The notes beneath the pieces were generated by a model. It did no database searches. It saw only the letters and a program-made list of their open reading frames with translations, and was not told where the DNA came from. A DNA stretch of 17,795 nt from Spirochaetales bacterium (GTDB lineage: Bacteria > Spirochaetota > Spirochaetia > ARS1246): the NCBI GenBank assembly GCA_002688185.1, contig NZCE01000006.1:1-17795 (forward strand). The letters are read 5' to 3'. Positions 16,143-17,795 of this stretch are shown here, in pieces (the first letter of the stretch is position 1; each line of letters begins with the position of its first letter). The position numbers and the translations under genes were made by a program.

Positions 16143-17411
16143 ATGGCAAAGCCAAAATCAGCGTATGAAGCGTCGGTAAACAGGACGAGACGTAAGAGAA
16201 TGAAATGGTGGAATGAGGATCGTTACGGCATGTTTGTCCACTGGGGCCTATATGCCCAGCTCGGAAGAAATGAATGGGTGCAGGCCATCGAGTGTATTCC
16301 AATAAGTGAATATGAAAATTTAGCGGCTTCTTTTCACCCAAAGCCTAACGCAGCGCGGGAATGGGCAAAGCTCGCAAAAAACTCGGGCATGAAATACATG
16401 GTTATGACTACAAAACACCACGAAGGCTATTGCCTCTGGGACACCGCGCAGACTGATTACAATTCCGCAAAAACCGGACCCGGTCGGGACCTTGTTGCAG
16501 AATACGTGGATGCCTGCAGGGCTCAAGGGCTCAAAGTTGGATTTTACTACTCCCTTATGGACTGGCATCATCCAGACGGGGCGAAATGCGCATATGATCC
16601 TGATGCGAGAGCTCGATTTCTCGATTTCACCAAGGGGTGTGTAAGTGAGCTTCTGACCAACTACGGAAAGATCGATATCCTCTGGTATGATGTTGCACTT
16701 CCGTTTCAGAACCACGAGGGTTGGGAATCCGTATCGATGAATCAAATGGTACGACACCTGCAGCCTGATATTATTATAAATGATCGATCGCGGCTTGATG
16801 AGGATTTTTCCACGCCTGAAGGACATGTAACCGCCGCGGAGCTGAGTCGTGGATGGGAGGCGTGTATGACTTTTAATGATGTATCGTGGGGATATATGCC
16901 ATCCGCTGCGACAGATGCCCATCGCGCAAGGGACATTTTACGCATGCTAAACTCCGCCAGTGAGGGATCGGGCAATTTGCTGCTCAACATAGGACCCGCG
17001 CCGGACGGATCGGTCCCGGACGAGTCGGTCGAGCCGTTGTTGACCGTGGGCAAATGGCTCAAAAAAAATGGAGAGGCAGTATACGGGCAGCTCGATCGAG
17101 CGCCGCGCGGTGCTAGCGCCTGTGGATCCATGTCTCAAAAAGGGAATACTGTCTACTTTTGGCTCCGATACATTGCCTCAAAAGAGATCGGTTTGGGCGG
17201 ATTCAAGACCAAGCTCAAATCCGCTTCCTTTCTCGAGACAGGGAAAAAAATCAACTTTGAGCAAGTTGGCGCGCGAATAAGGCTCAAAGGCCTGCCTTCG
17301 ACCAACCCGGACAAGCTTGCCGGCTACGCGATTATTAAGTTGGTCTTTGCCTCAAAACCTTCGTTCCAGGCTCGATCAACTACCCCGGCGCTGTGGGTCG
17401 GGCAGGATTAA
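16143..17411 (+). CDS. Alpha-L-fucosidase, glycoside hydrolase family 29
   Basis: A 422-residue enzyme that should release L-fucose from fucosylated glycans. From the chosen ATG the catalytic barrel shows FVHWGLYA (31-38), TTKHHEGYCLWDT (89-101), SLMDWHHPDG, and ILWYDV with the probable nucleophile Asp183. DFSTPEG holds a candidate acid/base, Glu226, though GH29 acid/bases vary in position. RGWEACMTFNDVSWGY and GNLLLNIGPAPDGS follow, as is typical of GH29. A short beta-rich tail completes the protein. The nucleophile motif reads WYDV rather than the commoner WFDG. The ATG at 16143 has GGGGGA four bases upstream; a TTG at 16125 would add six residues. No signal peptide is seen, so the enzyme is probably cytoplasmic and acts on imported short fucosides. 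It diverges from a sugar-acid dehydratase. Confidence 0.92.
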   Translation: MAKPKSAYEASVNRTRRKRMKWWNEDRYGMFVHWGLYAQLGRNEWVQAIECIPISEYENLAASFHPKPNAAREWAKLAKNSGMKYMVMTTKHHEGYCLWDTAQTDYNSAKTGPGRDLVAEYVDACRAQGLKVGFYYSLMDWHHPDGAKCAYDPDARARFLDFTKGCVSELLTNYGKIDILWYDVALPFQNHEGWESVSMNQMVRHLQPDIIINDRSRLDEDFSTPEGHVTAAELSRGWEACMTFNDVSWGYMPSAATDAHRARDILRMLNSASEGSGNLLLNIGPAPDGSVPDESVEPLLTVGKWLKKNGEAVYGQLDRAPRGASACGSMSQKGNTVYFWLRYIASKEIGLGGFKTKLKSASFLETGKKINFEQVGARIRLKGLPSTNPDKLAGYAIIKLVFASKPSFQARSTTPALWVGQD

Positions 17412-17421
17412 CTTTGGCGGG

Positions 17422-17490
17422 GGCGTGTGCAACGGCGTGTGCAACGGCGCGTGCAACGGCGCGCGCCGCGGCGCGCGCCGCGGCGCCGGA
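17422..17490. repeat. 12-bp GC-rich tandem repeat array (five units)
   Basis: Five contiguous 12-base units fill the gap between two convergent genes. Units 1 and 2 (17422-17433, 17434-17445) are GGCGTGTGCAAC. Unit 3 (17446-17457) is GGCGCGTGCAAC. Units 4 and 5 (17458-17469, 17470-17481) are GGCGCGCGCCGC. The array ends in GGCGCCGG (17482-17489). The last two units form a perfect 24-base palindrome (17457-17480) of alternating G and C. It begins ten bases after the fucosidase stop and ends four bases before the URO-D stop, so it could also act as a structural barrier between convergent transcripts. Confidence 0.9.
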
Positions 17491-17493
17491 CGT

Positions 17494-17795
17494 CTAATTC
17501 CAGGCGGCGATTCTTCTGATCAACGCATCCGCGGATTCGTCGTCGGTGACGCCTGATATGCCGGAAATATAAACGCCCTCAGGTCTCAGGTTCTCAAACA
17601 TAAGCGCTATCTCGGATATTTGGAGACTCGTTATCTGCATGCTCTTGCCGGCAGCCTGGATTTTCTTATAAACGTCGATCCACCGGGAGAAGCCCTCGTT
17701 GCCGGCTCCAGGCACCCACTGGACCGCATCAAGTTCTTTTATGTCGAGGAGCGCATCGAGGTGGCGGAGAGCCCCCGGGCCATCGAGGTGATAGA
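17494..17795 (-). CDS. Uroporphyrinogen decarboxylase (URO-D) family protein, C-terminal part
   Basis: The minus-strand frame is open from the window edge (17795) to a TAG at 17494, giving about 100 C-terminal residues of a longer gene. An internal GTG at 17715 is not a likely start. The segment YHLDGPGALRHLDALLD followed by LDAVQWVPGAGN and WIDVYKKIQAAGKSMQI matches what I know of the C-terminal barrel strands of URO-D-like proteins. These include corrinoid-dependent methyltransferase relatives (MtaA/CmuA type) that are often found in multiple copies in anaerobes. The dispersed position beside a fucosidase argues against a haem-synthesis role, but the missing N terminus prevents a firm subfamily call. 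It converges on the fucosidase gene across the repeat array. Confidence 0.8.
   Translation of the reverse strand, partial: YHLDGPGALRHLDALLDIKELDAVQWVPGAGNEGFSRWIDVYKKIQAAGKSMQITSLQISEIALMFENLRPEGVYISGISGVTDDESADALIRRIAAWN

Noticed and set aside
16320..16922. Long minus-strand open frame (200 codons) opposite the fucosidase.
   Set aside because: No recognisable domain and entirely antisense to a well-supported GH29 gene; a shadow frame.
17317..17556. Plus-strand frame with repeated Cys-Asn-Gly and Arg-Gly-Ala residues over the 12-mer array.
   Set aside because: The periodicity is just the 12-base DNA repeat read in frame; it starts inside the fucosidase gene and overlaps the URO-D gene.
1..17795. 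CRISPR arrays, tRNA or rRNA genes, insertion sequences and attachment sites.
   Set aside because: No spaced direct repeats, transposase or integrase motifs, or RNA-gene signatures were seen on either strand.

Overview
The window is ordinary bacterial chromosome: densely packed genes in short operons, Shine-Dalgarno (SD) starts, and no phage, IS, CRISPR, tRNA or rRNA. Base composition is near 50% GC apart from two short, very GC-rich intergenic repeat arrays. The organism cannot be named from this sequence. The gene mix (large multidomain c-di-GMP regulator, CHASE4 kinase, lipoprotein efflux adaptor, cytoplasmic GH29 fucosidase, a uroporphyrinogen-decarboxylase-like methyltransferase relative) fits an environmental or gut diderm that eats carbohydrates. 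A spirochaete, or a planctomycete/verrucomicrobial relative, is a low-confidence guess. No gene-free stretch exceeds 300 bases.

Region 1 (1-6097, plus strand) is signalling. A 5'-truncated CHASE4/HAMP histidine kinase is followed 30 bases later by a receiver-PAS-GGDEF-EAL protein, so they probably form a two-component route to c-di-GMP. Next come a second membrane histidine kinase and an OmpR/PhoB-type regulator that overlap by 20 bases, a classical cognate pair.

Region 2 (6188-8413, plus) is sulfur amino-acid synthesis. A cysteine synthase and an O-acetylhomoserine sulfhydrylase lie 21 bases apart. The first gene has a GTG start without a visible SD.

Region 3 (8414-10815, plus) starts with a GC-rich tandem repeat and a 16-bp hairpin. 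The hairpin buries the ribosome binding site of an FGGY sugar kinase and carries a perfect TATAAT in its loop. The kinase overlaps an isochorismatase-like hydrolase by ATGA.

Region 4 (10845-14750, minus) is an operon of a lipoprotein membrane-fusion adaptor and a 955-residue FtsX/MacB-type permease. No ATPase gene is present in the window.

Region 5 (14902-17795) is a carbohydrate locus. An enolase-superfamily sugar-acid dehydratase (minus) and an alpha-L-fucosidase (plus) diverge from a 134-base intergenic region with an operator-like palindrome. The fucosidase converges on the 3' end of a URO-D family gene, and the gap holds five 12-bp GC-rich tandem repeats.

The items most worth a second look are the promoter-in-loop hairpin at 8486-8529 and the two GC-rich arrays, which share the words GTTGCAC and GGCGCCGG and may be copies of one dispersed repeat family.
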